A DNA stretch of 64,000 nucleotides, from positions 9,521,512 to 9,585,511 of the forward strand of contig CM046350.1 in assembly GCA_025403435.1 (NCBI GenBank), written 5' to 3'. Source of the stretch: Artocarpus heterophyllus (taxonomy: Eukaryota; Streptophyta; Magnoliopsida; Rosales; Moraceae). Below the pieces are notes generated by a model that saw only the letters and a program-made list of their open reading frames with translations, was not told the DNA's origin and did no database searches. The position numbers and the translations under genes are program-made. Below, in pieces: positions 34,724-46,115 of the stretch. Within the stretch, counting starts at the first letter, position 1, and each line of letters starts with the position of its first letter.

Positions 34724-35358
34724 AACCCCCCATTTGTTACTACGAATATTGTATCGATATATTTTTGCTAACCATATTGTATTTATATTTACATCTCAAA
34801 TTACAAGAGCAAATTCAATTACAATTTTGATGGAAAAAGGGTAATGTAGCATTGCATAGTAGCCAAAAACGTAAATATACATATAAAATCATTTAGATAT
34901 CTGTATTCCTGAGAAAGAATGTGCACATTTACTCATTTAAATGTAAAATCAATTAAAAGTATAGTCTCAAGTTACAAAGTGAACTTTCCCCTCTTGTTCA
35001 TGTAATACACTATTTATGGGCTCAACCAAATACAGGAATCTTTAGACCGAAATCATTCTCCAAGAAACAGCCCAGTGACAAACATCTACCTTACACTATA
35101 AACAGAGGCTGAAAGTTGTTAGGTCGCCCCCTGCGGTGAAGAGAAATATACGGGTGCGTTTGTTTCGTGGTTTGAATTACTGTTCGAATCATTTTGTTAC
35201 AGTATTTTTTCTCATAAAAATTTAAATCTTCATTCAAATACTCTATTTAAATACTTGAACCAAAGGGACTTTACATGTCGTGATAAAGTTCAACCTTATT
35301 GAGGGCCCAATCCCAACGTGATGGAATGGTATAAGAACAATTAGCAGCGAGACTTGAA
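34724..35358. other. convergent 3' ends of NB-ARC-ARM and PSF1 genes
   Basis: About 0.63 kb between two genes facing each other. It contains a TGTTTGG-type MITE remnant at about 35153-35268. No other feature seen. Confidence 0.4.
35153..35268. mobile_element. small TTTG-type MITE remnant
   Basis: The left end GGGTGCGTTTGTTTCGTGG and the right end, read on the other strand, TCCCTTTGGTTCAAG are imperfect inverted repeats. GTTTGAATTAC and its partner GTTCAAGTATT continue the match. AT-rich interior, no ORF. Confidence 0.35.
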
Positions 35359-37286
35359 TCAGCCTGTGAGCTCCTCCATCAAACCCTGTTGAGAAAAGCC
35401 ACTGCCTAATAGATGAGAAATTTAATAAATCCAGAAGTATATGCTATTAAAATAACGAAGTTAGTCATAACTTACCCTCGATATAAACTGCTCAGCATCA
35501 GTTCTTTTGAGAAAATGCATTGAATGACGAGCAAAATTGGTTGTCTTATCATCACTTAGTACTATTCCTTCGCCGATATCATCAAGGACTCTCACCTGAA
35601 TGTAAGGATCTTTTGGCGGCACCATGTCCTGGTTAAACAAGAAATCATCAGTGGCTGTCAAGATGATTGGTTAGCTTTTGGTGCCTTTGGGGCAGAAAAA
35701 GATGAAAAAGTGTTGCACCAGAACATCTATTATAAAGCAAAAGCATACTAGTGAGAACTTTACAAACACACACAACCATAACTTACCACAGCCAAGTCGA
35801 GATCAATTCTTGACATATATGATTTCAAAGATGCAGAATGTTTCTTGAAATACTCTTCCTCAAAGTGGCTCAGCTTCTCTTGAATTTCTTGCGGAAGCAC
35901 AGGCCCCACCTTCCAAATCAGATTTCTAAGAATTTCAGCTCGGTTATACCTGCATTGTCATAAATACACAAGGAAGAATAGCTGGCATTTGCCTAAAAGC
36001 AATAAGCCTCGTTTGACTAGTTAGAAGCAAGCTGACGCACGTAGAGATAAAGAAAAGATAAGAAATTACTTACAGATATGACATTAGGCACCGTTTGTTG
36101 CGAACTAAAGAAAGGTGGTGGATGAGGGCCCCAAAGTGATCTTCGTTTTTAGTTGTTTGGACATCCAGTCCTTTTTCCTGCATGTTCCTGTTGAACATCC
36201 GGTCATTACAGGTCAACTATGCAATACTAGACAGAGAAATATAAGATTGGCTTCTAAACATTCCTATCATCTCAAGCAACACTAATATTCCAAATAGATT
36301 ACCTTATCAAGGTTTGAAGCTCAAGATAATGTTGACTACATTCTGCAATTACTTGATCAAATAGGTCACTCTACAATATCAAGATGATTAAAAAAGTTAG
36401 GGACGCCAATATAAGAGAGAAGGAAGACTTCAATAAGTTACAATTCAAGAAAGTATCAAATCTTCAATCATGAATGCAAAATATTCAAACATGTAATTGA
36501 GAAAACAAAGCTAAATACCCGATGGTTTCTTGGATAAATCACACAAGCTTAAAGTTGAAGTACTTCAAATTTAGTACTTGGATAGTTCGACTTTGTGCCA
36601 ACAAAAAGAGAAAATAAGAAACAATGCCTACAAAAAAGCTAGGAGCTTCATACAGGGGATAGCAAAATCATAGCTAAATATCATGTAGCAAGTCAAAATC
36701 ACAATTGAATGGAGGTAATGAACATAATTGTTTCATCAAATAAATCATTGTTGCGAAATGAATTCCTTTTGAATTTCGATTATCCGAACTCAACTCAAGT
36801 TCACTGTTCCAATTCATTCACAAACCCTATTAAAAAATTTTCACACTCTACTAACTTAATGAAGGAAAAAAAATGTTAATAAAGCATTGTCAGTCGTCAA
36901 AATTCAGTTGAACCATGCAATTATCCAACAATATTTGTCACTCGGAACATACTAAACACCGAATTAAACTTTTCCATTACAGCAAAAACAAGATAACACT
37001 AAACTATACCAAAAACAGATATACAGAGCTCTAAATTTAAACAAACTTTTAGAAGAATGATCAAAAATTGCAATTTTCTCACAGGTTGGAGCAGACTTAG
37101 AACCGCCAACAAGAATTCCAAAGCTAATCTTACTAAAAACCCAAATCCCAGACATAAACAGGTCTTGTTAAACCAAACCCATTACTAAAATCACCATAAT
37201 TTGGGACGTACATTGAACGGCGAAAGCTGCCCTTTCTCTCCGCTTGTGAGTTCTTTCACCAGTTGGCACGCCTTTCTGCCGTACAT
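35359..37286 (-). CDS. PSF1: GINS complex subunit PSF1
   Basis: Six exons: 37286-37212, 36370-36303, 36187-36074, 35949-35787, 35628-35476 and 35385-35359. They total 600 bp and 199 residues, close to the ~196-200 usual for PSF1. PSF1 is one of four GINS subunits that join MCM2-7 and CDC45 to form the replicative helicase in the nucleus. Visible: N-terminal MYGRKACQLVKEL (GINS A domain), FDQVIAECSQHYLELQTLIR, LVRNKRCLMSYLYNRAE, SRIDLDLAVDMVPPKDPYIQ and the C-terminal B domain QVRVLDDIGEGIVLSD with HFLKRTDAEQFISRGLMEEL. All junctions have GT-AG signals on the minus strand. An E2F-type site lies about 250 bases upstream of the ATG. Confidence 0.95.
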
Positions 37287-37530
37287 TTCCCAATTTCTAC
37301 CTGTGATTTCTATGAAAAATTTCAGGAAACAAGAAGAACCCTCTCAATTGAACAAACGGGAACACAGAAACTTGAGAAAGATTCGGAATTGGGTTTGCGA
37401 GGTTTTCGAGAACCGAAATTGAAATGCCAAGAGATTCCAGATCGTTAAAACAGAACCCAATTTTTTTAGGTTTTGAGTTTTATTAAAAGGGAAAAGAAGG
37501 TGGGAATTGGAGCTTCAAGATCTGGATTGT

Positions 37531-37540
37531 TTTGGCGGGA
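37531..37540 (+). promoter_or_regulatory. E2F binding site upstream of PSF1
   Basis: TTTGGCGGGA matches the E2F consensus (TTTSSCGS core) and lies 245-254 bases upstream of the PSF1 ATG. Replication genes, including GINS subunits, are typical E2F targets at the G1/S transition. The match is in sequence; binding is inference. Confidence 0.7.
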
Positions 37541-39242
37541 TTTATTTTAACTAGGGTTCGAGGGAAAATTAAAAGTTCGAATATTCTCAACAAATTGAGA
37601 CCAAAAAAAAAAGCCAACACGATAAGTCGTAAGATAATCATGAGTTAAACTGTAGTAAGTTTACTGTCGTTTACAAATAGCGGCATGTCGTTTTCAATGC
37701 GAGGTTTCCTGCCTTCAGTAAAATATTTAAGAAGTCGTATGGTTCTAAAGTTTGTTGTCGTTAAAGTGCAATAAGCAGATAACTGACAAATCTTCCAAAT
37801 ATGGCTAGCATACAGCTACAGGTTTGCCGACTGTCGTCTCTTATGTAAAAATGGTTACGTGTCGTTTGTCCAGAGGTGTGCAATTGTGACATGTCGTTTT
37901 AATATTCGACACGGAACTACGTTTCGTTTGGACATTCGTGCATCCTTGAATCCATCGTTGCCAAATATGTGTATAAATATATGAAAGAGGCATCAAGTCA
38001 TGGAAAGAACAGAAAAAAAAAACAAGAAATAAATAGACGGAGGCAACAAATGGAAACACGTATTGATCATAACAAAACAAAAAATGAAATTATCAGCTTC
38101 CTTCTTTTTTTTTTTTACGCGATCATGTCTATAAAATGTTAAATTAATACGCCATGACTTTTAATGTTAAATTTTATGATAAATTTGTCGCAATGTTTAA
38201 CATATAACAAATTTAGTATCTAATTCTTATTGGTTGATAGATTGATTTTTTTACTTAAATAATTACAACATTCTTATTTTTTTAATTATTTTAATATAAT
38301 ACTTTTACAAAGTTTTGGTCTTTATTAATTTTGATAAAAGACAGATATGATATTTTAAATAGTATTATGCATTGAAATATAAAATAAAATAACATATATT
38401 ATTTTTATACGCTTTGATAGTCTCAATTGAAAGAACAATATGAGGAAAACTGCAATGAAACATATTTTTTTTCTCATCAATGAGGCATTTCCTTTGTCCA
38501 TGATATCCACGTCAATCGTATGAAAAGAACAAGTAGGTTGTTTTAAAAAAAGTTCATAACTCTAAAGTTCAAGCCGCATATTTAGCATGTAAAAGCTTTT
38601 ACACTATAGTATATAAGTGTTTTATACTATTTGTTGTTTGAACTATATAGTTTTATATTATTTACGATTTGAACTCTAAATCTCACAACAACAATATAAA
38701 CCTATACATATCAAATAATTAAAACCCAAAAATACAATTTTTTTAATTGAAAAAAAGCAACTCTTCTAATAGTGGCGACCATCGTGGGTCACATATCTGG
38801 TGATTCCATCGTGAATAAGGTCATGAGTCTCACGACCTATAGTGGGCTGCAAGTCTTTCGCCATTCTTTCGCGACAGAGGTCACAACCCTTTTGTGATTC
38901 TGTCACGACAGTGGTCACAACCTACTATGAGTGATGACCATTTCGCAATTCCATTGTGGCGAAGGTTATGACCCACAAGTCAACGACTCAAAGTTGCGAT
39001 CTATGGGTTGCGATCCCGTTGGATCACTGTCGTAACAATTTCGTCAATTCATTGCGATGCCTTGGCCTTTAATCCATCGCTCCTCTGCCTACCCGGCTTT
39101 GCCACTCTCCACCTACGCCCCTTGCAAGCAGTCCTTTTTATAAATTTTTTTGGTTTATTTATCTTTTTACAATTGTTTGATTAAAAATTTGTTATATTCA
39201 AATGTAGTTGTGTCCATTCTTGTTTCACTGAGGAAGCAATAT
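37541..39242. other. intergenic with MITE-like and degenerate repeat sequence
   Basis: The stretch 37660-37930 carries several TGTCGTTT motifs. 38130-38370 resembles the MITE at 5-341 (shared TTGATAGATT, TAATTACAA and TTAATTATTTTAATAT). 38760-39060 is a degenerate repeat around GTCACAACC, TTGTGATTC and CGACAG(T/A)GGTCACAA, less AT-rich than its surroundings. No gene supported. Confidence 0.4.
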
Positions 39243-41211
39243 TGTAACACCCGTATTTTTAACGGGCATAATTTTGTAAAATTTAATGAATAAAATGTGA
39301 CTATTTAAAATTACTAAGTTGTTTATGATCATTTAAAAAAAAAATGCCACTTTAGTATTTTCTTACCAAGTCTTCCTAAGAAACATTCAAAACTTACCAA
39401 CACTTACTTCTACCAATCTTGTCTCCCTAAATTATTGCTCAATTATATAGACTTCTTCTCATTTTGCTAAAGGTATCCGAAGGGGACATTGAATTATTTT
39501 CCGTCAATTCATAGAAGACATGGAGATATTTTCTCAACCACCGAATTAATTATTTCCTTATCTTCTTCTATAATTCACTCCAATTATCCCCTCAATTATG
39601 TTGGCATTATTTGCTAAAAGTCTTCATAGGAGACAAGATGATATTTTCCTTTAAGACTCTTTTGTTCCTTCTTACAATTTTCCCCCGTAAACATCACATT
39701 CCTCTTAAGCATTTTGATATCTTTTTATTTAACTATCACCACCTTCTTCTCTAGTTCTCATTCTCTTCCTTCTCACTTCAAATTTCTAACTAAAGACATA
39801 GAGCACAAAGCTCTCTTTGTGGCCAAGACAATTATAATTCCCAACCATGATCGAGGCGGTTTTAGAGTTAATTCAAGCTTGATTGATAACCCAAACTTTG
39901 GTGCTTTTCAAAGAAGTTTTGAGGTAGGTTTTCTTTAATCTAAACTTAGTTTTTAGTATGTATTTTCTCCATGTTTAATGCATAAAAATACTTTAATGGC
40001 ACTAGTAGACGGGTTTACACATAACTCACTTATGAATGTGATTATACGTTGTGCTTTAGTTTTAATTGTCCTTATGCATGCCTTAGGGTCAAGGATGTGT
40101 GGAGCTAACGTTAATTGATTCCAGGATTAAAAGATTGTTGATAAGCTTGAAAGGTAGGGATTCTATTACTCATTTTTTGTGAGGTTTTTATAGAATTAAA
40201 ATTGATTGTTTTGCCGCAATATATATATATCTATGTTGAACTGATATTATATGAGTATCACATATGAAACTATGACATGGACTCGTCTTGTATTGTACGG
40301 CGAGGAACATAATGAATTGACACATGTTATAAATTGAGAAGCATGGTTAGGAAAACTGACTCTATTAATAATGATTTAATATAGAGAAATGGTGAGACAT
40401 GAAGAGGGCGGCGGTTACGTCCTTGGGCATGAATACCCAAAAAGGTAAAATAGGGGGAAGGTGATGACGCTTCCTTGGGTTGAAAGTCCCAGAACACACT
40501 GTACATGAATTGATTTGGTGAGGACTCGGGGCTTGATGTCCCCTCACCGGAACACCCTTGGAATGTTTATAGGGTGATCAAGTGCGCCCATTTGGGTTTC
40601 GATGAGTTGAGTGATACTCAATTTAACATGGATACCTAGGAACAATGATGATTGGTAATATTTGTATAAATGTGTAATTATGACACTTGGTAATGATTAA
40701 CTACGGTATCCATAAGATGTGATCATAATAAACCTCATAATCTGGAATATGATGTAACCTACTAACCATGCAGTTTTTAATGTGGTAATGGATAAACCAT
40801 AAGGTGAGTCATGATTTCCCTACTGGGCATGTCGATGCTCATCCCTATCATATCTTCATATCTCAGGTGGAACTCAGTGCAACATATCTGAAGAGGAATA
40901 AGCGAAAACAATCCTGTTGTTTTCGTGTTAGAAGACCCTGTTTAATTACAACTTATCTACAACATGTAAGAGTTGTATTATTTTTTTTATAGCTGTGTTA
41001 AGTTATTTGGGAATTGTACTATGGTGATGATGACTGTAATTATATATATTTGGTGCTACACTAAAAACTGTGGTTTGTATTTAAAACGTTTATTTTTATT
41101 TTTCTTGTTGTTTAAAGACCCATGGGCATTGTTTAATTGATTTAAATAATTTAAAATTTAAAATTATTTTTATTTATTTAAAACTGTTAACCCCCACATA
41201 GGGGTGTTACA
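39243..41211 (+). repeat. 5' LTR of the gypsy element
   Basis: 1,969 bp, from TGTAACACCCG to GGGGTGTTACA. The region 40140-40760 is close to the LTR of the non-autonomous element. This includes a 60-codon antisense open stretch (40365-40547) that differs from its counterpart at about seven residues. Confidence 0.95.
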
Positions 41212-41218
41212 GAATTTT

Positions 41219-41230
41219 TGGTATCAGAGC
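41219..41230 (+). other. primer-binding site (initiator Met-tRNA)
   Basis: TGGTATCAGAGC, complementary to the 3' end of initiator methionine tRNA, seven bases after the 5' LTR. It is followed directly by an 8-bp stem palindrome (CCTAGGTT at 41230-41237, AACCTAGG at 41243-41250). Confidence 0.92.
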
Positions 41231-41362
41231 CTAGGTTCGATTAACCTAGGGGGTATAGCACCACCTTAAAAATTAATCTGTGGAAATGGTTTTAAAGTTA
41301 GGTGTTAATGTCATCATCATTTGGTACTGATCCTAGTTAAATTTTCGCAGCCAGTAGAAACT

Positions 41363-41665
41363 ATGCCACCAAGACGTCAAATGCAATCGTCTGAGCTGTC
41401 ACAACCGGTTGAACATGCTCAAGAAGTTGAGCAACCGGAACCGATGGAACAAGCTCAAGAAGATGAGCAACTACGACATGCAACACAATCCCCGCCAGTT
41501 GCACCAGAAGTAAATAATTTAGGACAAATTCTTCAAGCATTACAAATTGTGCAAAAACCTGTGGAGGTTCGTGATCCTGAACAACGACATCTAACTCTGT
41601 TGAAGGAGTTTATGAAGCAGAAACCACCCACATTTAGTGGAGAACCTAACCCGGTCATAGCATAA
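41363..41665 (+). pseudogene. gag, N-terminal part ended by a stop codon
   Basis: Starts at the ATG of MPPRRQMQ, a usual start for plant gypsy gag. It runs 100 codons through repeats of QPVEHAQEVEQPEP type to PTFSGEPNP, where gag homology begins, and stops at TAA (41663-41665). The following frame (from 41666) is the same and continues with gag, so this is a nonsense change rather than a natural boundary. In-frame TTG codons upstream (41321) are not credible starts. Confidence 0.85.
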
Positions 41666-44600
41666 CAATGGCTAAAGGCAGTCAAAAAGAAGTTGGACAC
41701 CTTGAGGATTCCACGGGAGTATTGGGTTAGCTTTTCAACCTATATATTTGAGAGTAAAGCCGAAGAATGGTGGGATCTTCAGAAAGACGACTACGACGTG
41801 CCGAATCTTACATGGGAGCAGTTCGAAACCATTTTTCGCAACACCTATATTCCTCAGAGCCATAGGCAAGCAATGATGCGAGAATTTGAAAACCTAGTGC
41901 AGGGAGATACAACAGTTGCCGAATACCATGCTCGATTTATAGAATTGTCTCGCTACAATCCCGAGGCTGTATCGGATCCAATGGCGAGATGCGAAAAATT
42001 TAGAAATAACCTGAGGCCAAAAATCAGACAAATGATAGCTGCTGTTCCATCAACAGAATTTCTTGATCTTGTAGCTGCGGCACAGCGGGCAGAGACAGAA
42101 CTAAATAACTCCTATGGAGAGTATAAGGGTTCTGGTGGGCGTCAAAGGAAAATAAGTAAGAAAGAGAAGTCACAAGGGCAAGTCATTCAGCATAGTAGAG
42201 TGACTATTGGTGGTGGATCTTCTGGCAGTGGTCGTTTCCAACCGTATGCTTGTCATAACTGTGGACAAGTGGGACATCTGAGGAGAAATTGCCCTAACCG
42301 CCCTACACAATCATCCTTTGCACCATGGCCACAAGGAAGTCATTTTGGCTCCACTGTTTGGGGAGGGAGTCAAAATCGTGGAGCGCCTCAGCAAAACACT
42401 CCAGCTTCCCAAGTCTCAGTAACTCAACCTCGAGGGTTCCAGCCTCAGTACAACTATCAACAGCGGCCACAGGGTTCCAATTTTTATGCTAATCAGAACT
42501 TCCAACCGACTCCACAAGGCTCAGTGAATCAAAGGCCATATTTTTCTGGGAGAAATAATAATAAGGCTAGTAGTAGCCAAGGAAACCGAGGAAAAAGTGA
42601 TAAAGGAAAAGCACCAGCACAAGCTTATACAATTACGGCTACAGCTGGACAAGCAAAACAGGCTGATCACTCAGTTGTAGATGGTATGATTCACGTGTCT
42701 CATTCTTGGGCTCATGTATTATTTGACACTGGTGCCACTCATTCATTTATATCTATGTTATTTGCTTCCGTACTACAATTAGAAACTGAGACATGTAGTT
42801 CATCATTAACCCTTAGTACACCAATGGGCGGGATAGCTGAAGTATCCATAATTTGTAAATCAGTGTGTATTGTTATAGGAGAACATAAACTATCGGCTGA
42901 CCTATATGTAATAACTATGACAGAGTTTGATGTAATCTTAGGAATGGATTGGCTAACTAAATACCAGGCAATAGTAGATTGTCATAGGAAACGTGTCTCT
43001 TTATTCACCAAGAATGGACAAGTCATCGAATTTCAGGCAAAAACAGGAACAGTGACGCCAGCCCCGGTGCTAAAGGCTTGTATTGGAGGACGAAGGAATT
43101 TCACCAATCTTGGGACGATCTTTGCTTCAAATGGAGAACTAAAGAAGAGTGACCTATCCTCTCACACTCCTGTGGTGGACGAATTTTCAGATGTTTTTCC
43201 AGATGAATTGCCCGGACTTCCGCCTAATAGAGAAATTGAGTTTGTCATCGACCTAACTCAAGGAGCAGCGCCTGTTTCTATTGCTCCGTATCGAATGGCA
43301 CCTGCTGAGAAAGTGGAATTGAGGAAGCAGTTGGACGAATTACTGGAAAAAGGATTTATTCGACCAAGTACATCACCTTGGGGAGCTCCAGTACTTTTTG
43401 TGAAGAAACATGACAGATCGTTGAGGCTCTGTGTCGATTATCGCCAGCTTAATCGATTGACTATCAAGAACAAGTACCCTCTACCCCGAATTGATGAGTT
43501 GTTTGATCAGTTAGGAGAATCTTGCTATTTCTCAAAGATTGACTTACGATCCGGATATCACCAACTGAAGATAAGAGAAGAGGACATTCCAAAGACAGCT
43601 TTTCGGACTCGCTACGGTCATTTTGAGTTTCTTGTCATGCCTTTCGGGTTGACTAATGCACCAGCGGCTTTCATGGACTTGATGAACCGTGTCTTTCGAC
43701 AGTACTTAGATCAATTTATCATTGTCTTCATAGATGATATCTTGATCTATTCTAAAAACGAAGAAGAACATGCTGAGCATTTGAGGATCGCTCTACAAAC
43801 GTTGAGAGAACATGCTCTTTATGCAAAAAGAGAAAAATGTGATTTCTGGATGACGAAGGTCAAGTTCCTTGGACACGTTGTCTCTGAAGAAGGCATCTCA
43901 GTGGACCCCTCCAAAATTGAAGCAGTGCTAAATTGGGAACGACCAAAGAACGTGTCGGAGATTCGAAGTTTCCTCGGACTAGCTGGATACTATCGACGCT
44001 TCGTAGAGAATTTTTCAAAGATTGCTTCTCCATTAACAAAACTCACAAGGAAGAATGTCAAGTTCGTGTGGGATGATAAATGTGAAGAAGCATTTGAGGA
44101 ACTGAAGCGAAGACTCACCAGTGCACCTGTGCTAATCATACCTAACAATGAGGAGCCTTACACAGTATACACTGATGCCTCAGGAAACGGTTTGGGTTGT
44201 GTGTTAATGCAGCATGGACGAGTAGTTGCCTACGCCTCACGCCAGTTGAAACCCCATGAGAGGAACTACCCCACACATGATCTTGAGTTAGCTGCTGTGG
44301 TTTTCGCACTCAAAATTTGGAGATGTTATCTATATGGCGCAAAGTTCGAGCTATATTCAGATCATCAAAGTCTGAAATATTTGTTTACTCAAAAGGATCT
44401 CAATCTAAGGCAACGAAGATGGACTGAGTACATGGTGGACTATGACTTTAGTATCCAATATCATCCTGGAAAAGCAAATGCCGTGGCAGATGCTCTAAGT
44501 CGTAAGAACAACGGACGTATAGCCAGTTTAGCATTGGAAGATTGGAGACGAGTCACCATCGCCGACTTCAACTTGCAATATTATGAAGATGACGAGAGAG

Positions 44601-46060
44601 CTTTCCTATTCAATGTGATAGCAACTCCTATGTTAATTCAGAAAGTAAAACAAGGACAATGGCACGATGAAGGATTACGTAGGGTTTGGGAGCAAATACA
44701 AAATGGAGAACAACTGGATGGATGGCAGATTGAGCCAGAAGGATTTTTACTTTACAAAGGAAGATTAGTTATTCCAGAGGATCCATATCTCAGGCATGCG
44801 GTGCTAGATGAGGCTTACCGTTCAAAGTTTGCTATTCATCCTGGAAGCACAAAAATGTATATGGATCTAAAACGACAATACTGGTGGCGAGGAATGAAAC
44901 GAGATGTAGCAACCTTTGTCTCTAAGTGCATGACGTGCCAACAGGTTAAAGTGGAACATCAAAAGCCTGGAGGCGAGTTGAGGAGCTTACCTATTCCAGA
45001 ATGGAAGTGGGATCATGTGACAATGGACTTTGTAACCGGATTTCCTAAGACTCAAATAGGGCATGACGCCGTTTGGGTAATTGTAGATCGTTTAACTAAG
45101 ACAGCCCACTTCATCCCAATCAGAACTAGTTATAGTGTCTCAAAATTATGTCAATTATACGTGGAAAAGGTAGTGACATTGCATGGAGTGCCAATGTCAA
45201 TAGTTTCCGATAGAGATACACGTTTCACGTCGAAATTTTGGAGAGGATTGCAGAGGGCCTTGGGAACTCAATTGAATTTTAGTACAGCTTTTCATCCTCA
45301 AACAGATGGACAATCTGAACGTGTCATTCAGATTCTCGAGGATATGCTTCGGGCTTGTGTGCTGGACTTTGGAACAAATTGGGCTGCACAGCTGCCATAT
45401 GTTGAATTCGCATATAACAACAGTTACCAAGCAAGTATTAGAATGGCTCCATATGAGGCCTTATATGGTAGACCTTGTAGATCTCCATTGTGTTGGGCTG
45501 AAAAGGAAGAACGTCTTGAACTTGGGCCTCAGTTTATCAGAGAAACAACGGACAAGATCCAGATTATTCGCGAACGTCTTCAGACAGCTCAAAGTCGACA
45601 AAAGAGTTATGTAGATAAGAGGAGGCGACCTTTAGAGTTCATGATCGGAGACTTTGTGTTCTTAAAAGTGAAACCAAAACGAGGTATATCTCGATTTGGT
45701 GTTAAAGAAAAGTTAGCACCAAGGTATACAAGACTGTTTGAGATTGTGGAACGCATTGGAACGTTGGCATACCGTTTAGACCTACCACCACAATTGTCTC
45801 ATGTACATAATGTGTTTCATGTATCGATGTTGAGAAAGTATGAACCCGACCCTTCACATGTGATCATGTGGACAGATGTGCCAATTCAAGGAGATACGAA
45901 TTATGAAGAAATTCCAGTTCAAATACTGGATCATGAAATAAAATTATTACGTCGTCGTGGAATTCCTCTGGTGAAAGTGATGTGGCAACACCATGATGTG
46001 GAGGAAGCCACATGGGAACTTGAATATGAAATGAGAGAAAAGTACCCACATTTGTTTTAA
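41666..46060 (+). CDS. gypsy gag-pol polyprotein (remaining frame)
   Basis: About 1,464 codons open to TAA at 46060, in frame with the gag start but separated by one stop. Order: gag capsid region (41690-42120); zinc knuckle [14 protein letters not shown] (42251-42292); aspartic protease DTGATHSF (near 42725); reverse transcriptase (about 43290-43800) with [11 protein letters not shown] and the FIDD active site (43728-43739); RNase H with [10 protein letters not shown] (near 44165); integrase with an HHCC zinc region (44835-44945), then [18 protein letters not shown] and HPQTDGQSE carrying the D, D and E. The C-terminus ([19 protein letters not shown]) is the chromodomain-like tail of chromoviruses. 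All catalytic motifs appear intact, so pol may still act if gag is bypassed or supplied. The first in-frame ATG after the stop is well inside gag. Confidence 0.93.
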   Translation, partial: QWLKAVKKKLDTLRIPREYWVSFSTYIFESKAEEWWDLQKDDYDVPNLTWEQFETIFRNTYIPQSHRQAMMREFENLVQGDTTVAEYHARFIELSRYNPEAVSDPMARCEKFRNNLRPKIRQMIAAVPSTEFLDLVAAAQRAETELNNSYGEYKGSGGRQRKISKKEKSQGQVIQHSRVTIGGGSSGSGRFQPYACHNCGQVGHLRRNCPNRPTQSSFAPWPQGSHFGSTVWGGSQNRGAPQQNTPASQVSVTQPRGFQPQYNYQQRPQGSNFYANQNFQPTPQGSVNQRPYFSGRNNNKASSSQGNRGKSDKGKAPAQAYTITATAGQAKQADHSVVDGMIHVSHSWAHVLFDTGATHSFISMLFASVLQLETETCSSSLTLSTPMGGIAEVSIICKSVCIVIGEHKLSADLYVITMTEFDVILGMDWLTKYQAIVDCHRKRVSLFTKNGQVIEFQAKTGTVTPAPVLKACIGGRRNFTNLGTIFASNGELKKSDLSSHTPVVDEFSDVFPDELPGLPPNREIEFVIDLTQGAAPVSIAPYRMAPAEKVELRKQLDELLEKGFIRPSTSPWGAPVLFVKKHDRSLRLCVDYRQLNRLTIKNKYPLPRIDELFDQLGESCYFSKIDLRSGYHQLKIREEDIPKTAFRTRYGHFEFLVMPFGLTNAPAAFMDLMNRVFRQYLDQFIIVFIDDILIYSKNEEEHAEHLRIALQTLREHALYAKREKCDFWMTKVKFLGHVVSEEGISVDPSKIEAVLNWERPKNVSEIRSFLGLAGYYRRFVENFSKIASPLTKLTRKNVKFVWDDKCEEAFEELKRRLTSAPVLIIPNNEEPYTVYTDASGNGLGCVLMQHGRVVAYASRQLKPHERNYPTHDLELAAVVFALKIWRCYLYGAKFELYSDHQSLKYLFTQKDLNLRQRRWTEYMVDYDFSIQYHPGKANAVADALSRKNNGRIASLALEDWRRVTIADFNLQYYEDDERAFLFNVIATPMLIQKVKQGQWHDEGLRRVWEQIQNGEQLDGWQIEPEGFLLYKGRLVIPEDPYLRHAVLDEAYRSKFAIHPGSTKMYMDLKRQYWWRGMKRDVATFVSKCMTCQQVKVEHQKPGGELRSLPIPEWKWDHVTMDFVTGFPKTQIGHDAVWVIVDRLTKTAHFIPIRTSYSVSKLCQLYVEKVVTLHGVPMSIVSDRDTRFTSKFWRGLQRALGTQLNFSTAFHPQTDGQSERVIQILEDMLRACVLDFGTNWAAQLPYVEFAYNNSYQASIRMAPYEALYGRPCRSPLCWAEKEERLELGPQFIRETTDKIQIIRERLQTAQSRQKSYVDKRRRPLEFMIGDFVFLKVKPKRGISRFGVKEKLAPRYTRLFEIVERIGTLAYRLDLPPQLSHVHNVFHVSMLRKYEPDPSHVIMWTDVPIQGDTNYEEIPVQILDHEIKLLRRRGIPLVKVMWQHHDVEEATWELEYEMREKYPHLF

Positions 46061-46102
46061 CATTGTAATCAGTGTACGAAATTTCGAGGACAAAATTTTT
46101 AT

Positions 46103-46115
46103 AGGAGGGGAGAGC
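46103..46115 (+). other. polypurine tract of the gypsy element
   Basis: AGGAGGGGAGAGC directly precedes the 3' LTR. Upstream, an AAATTTCGAGGACAAAATTT box matches the non-autonomous element at the equivalent place. Confidence 0.85.

Noticed and set aside
41321..41362. Upstream extension of gag from a TTG codon
   Set aside because: There is no ATG, and plant gypsy gag normally starts at a MPPRR-type sequence as found at 41363.
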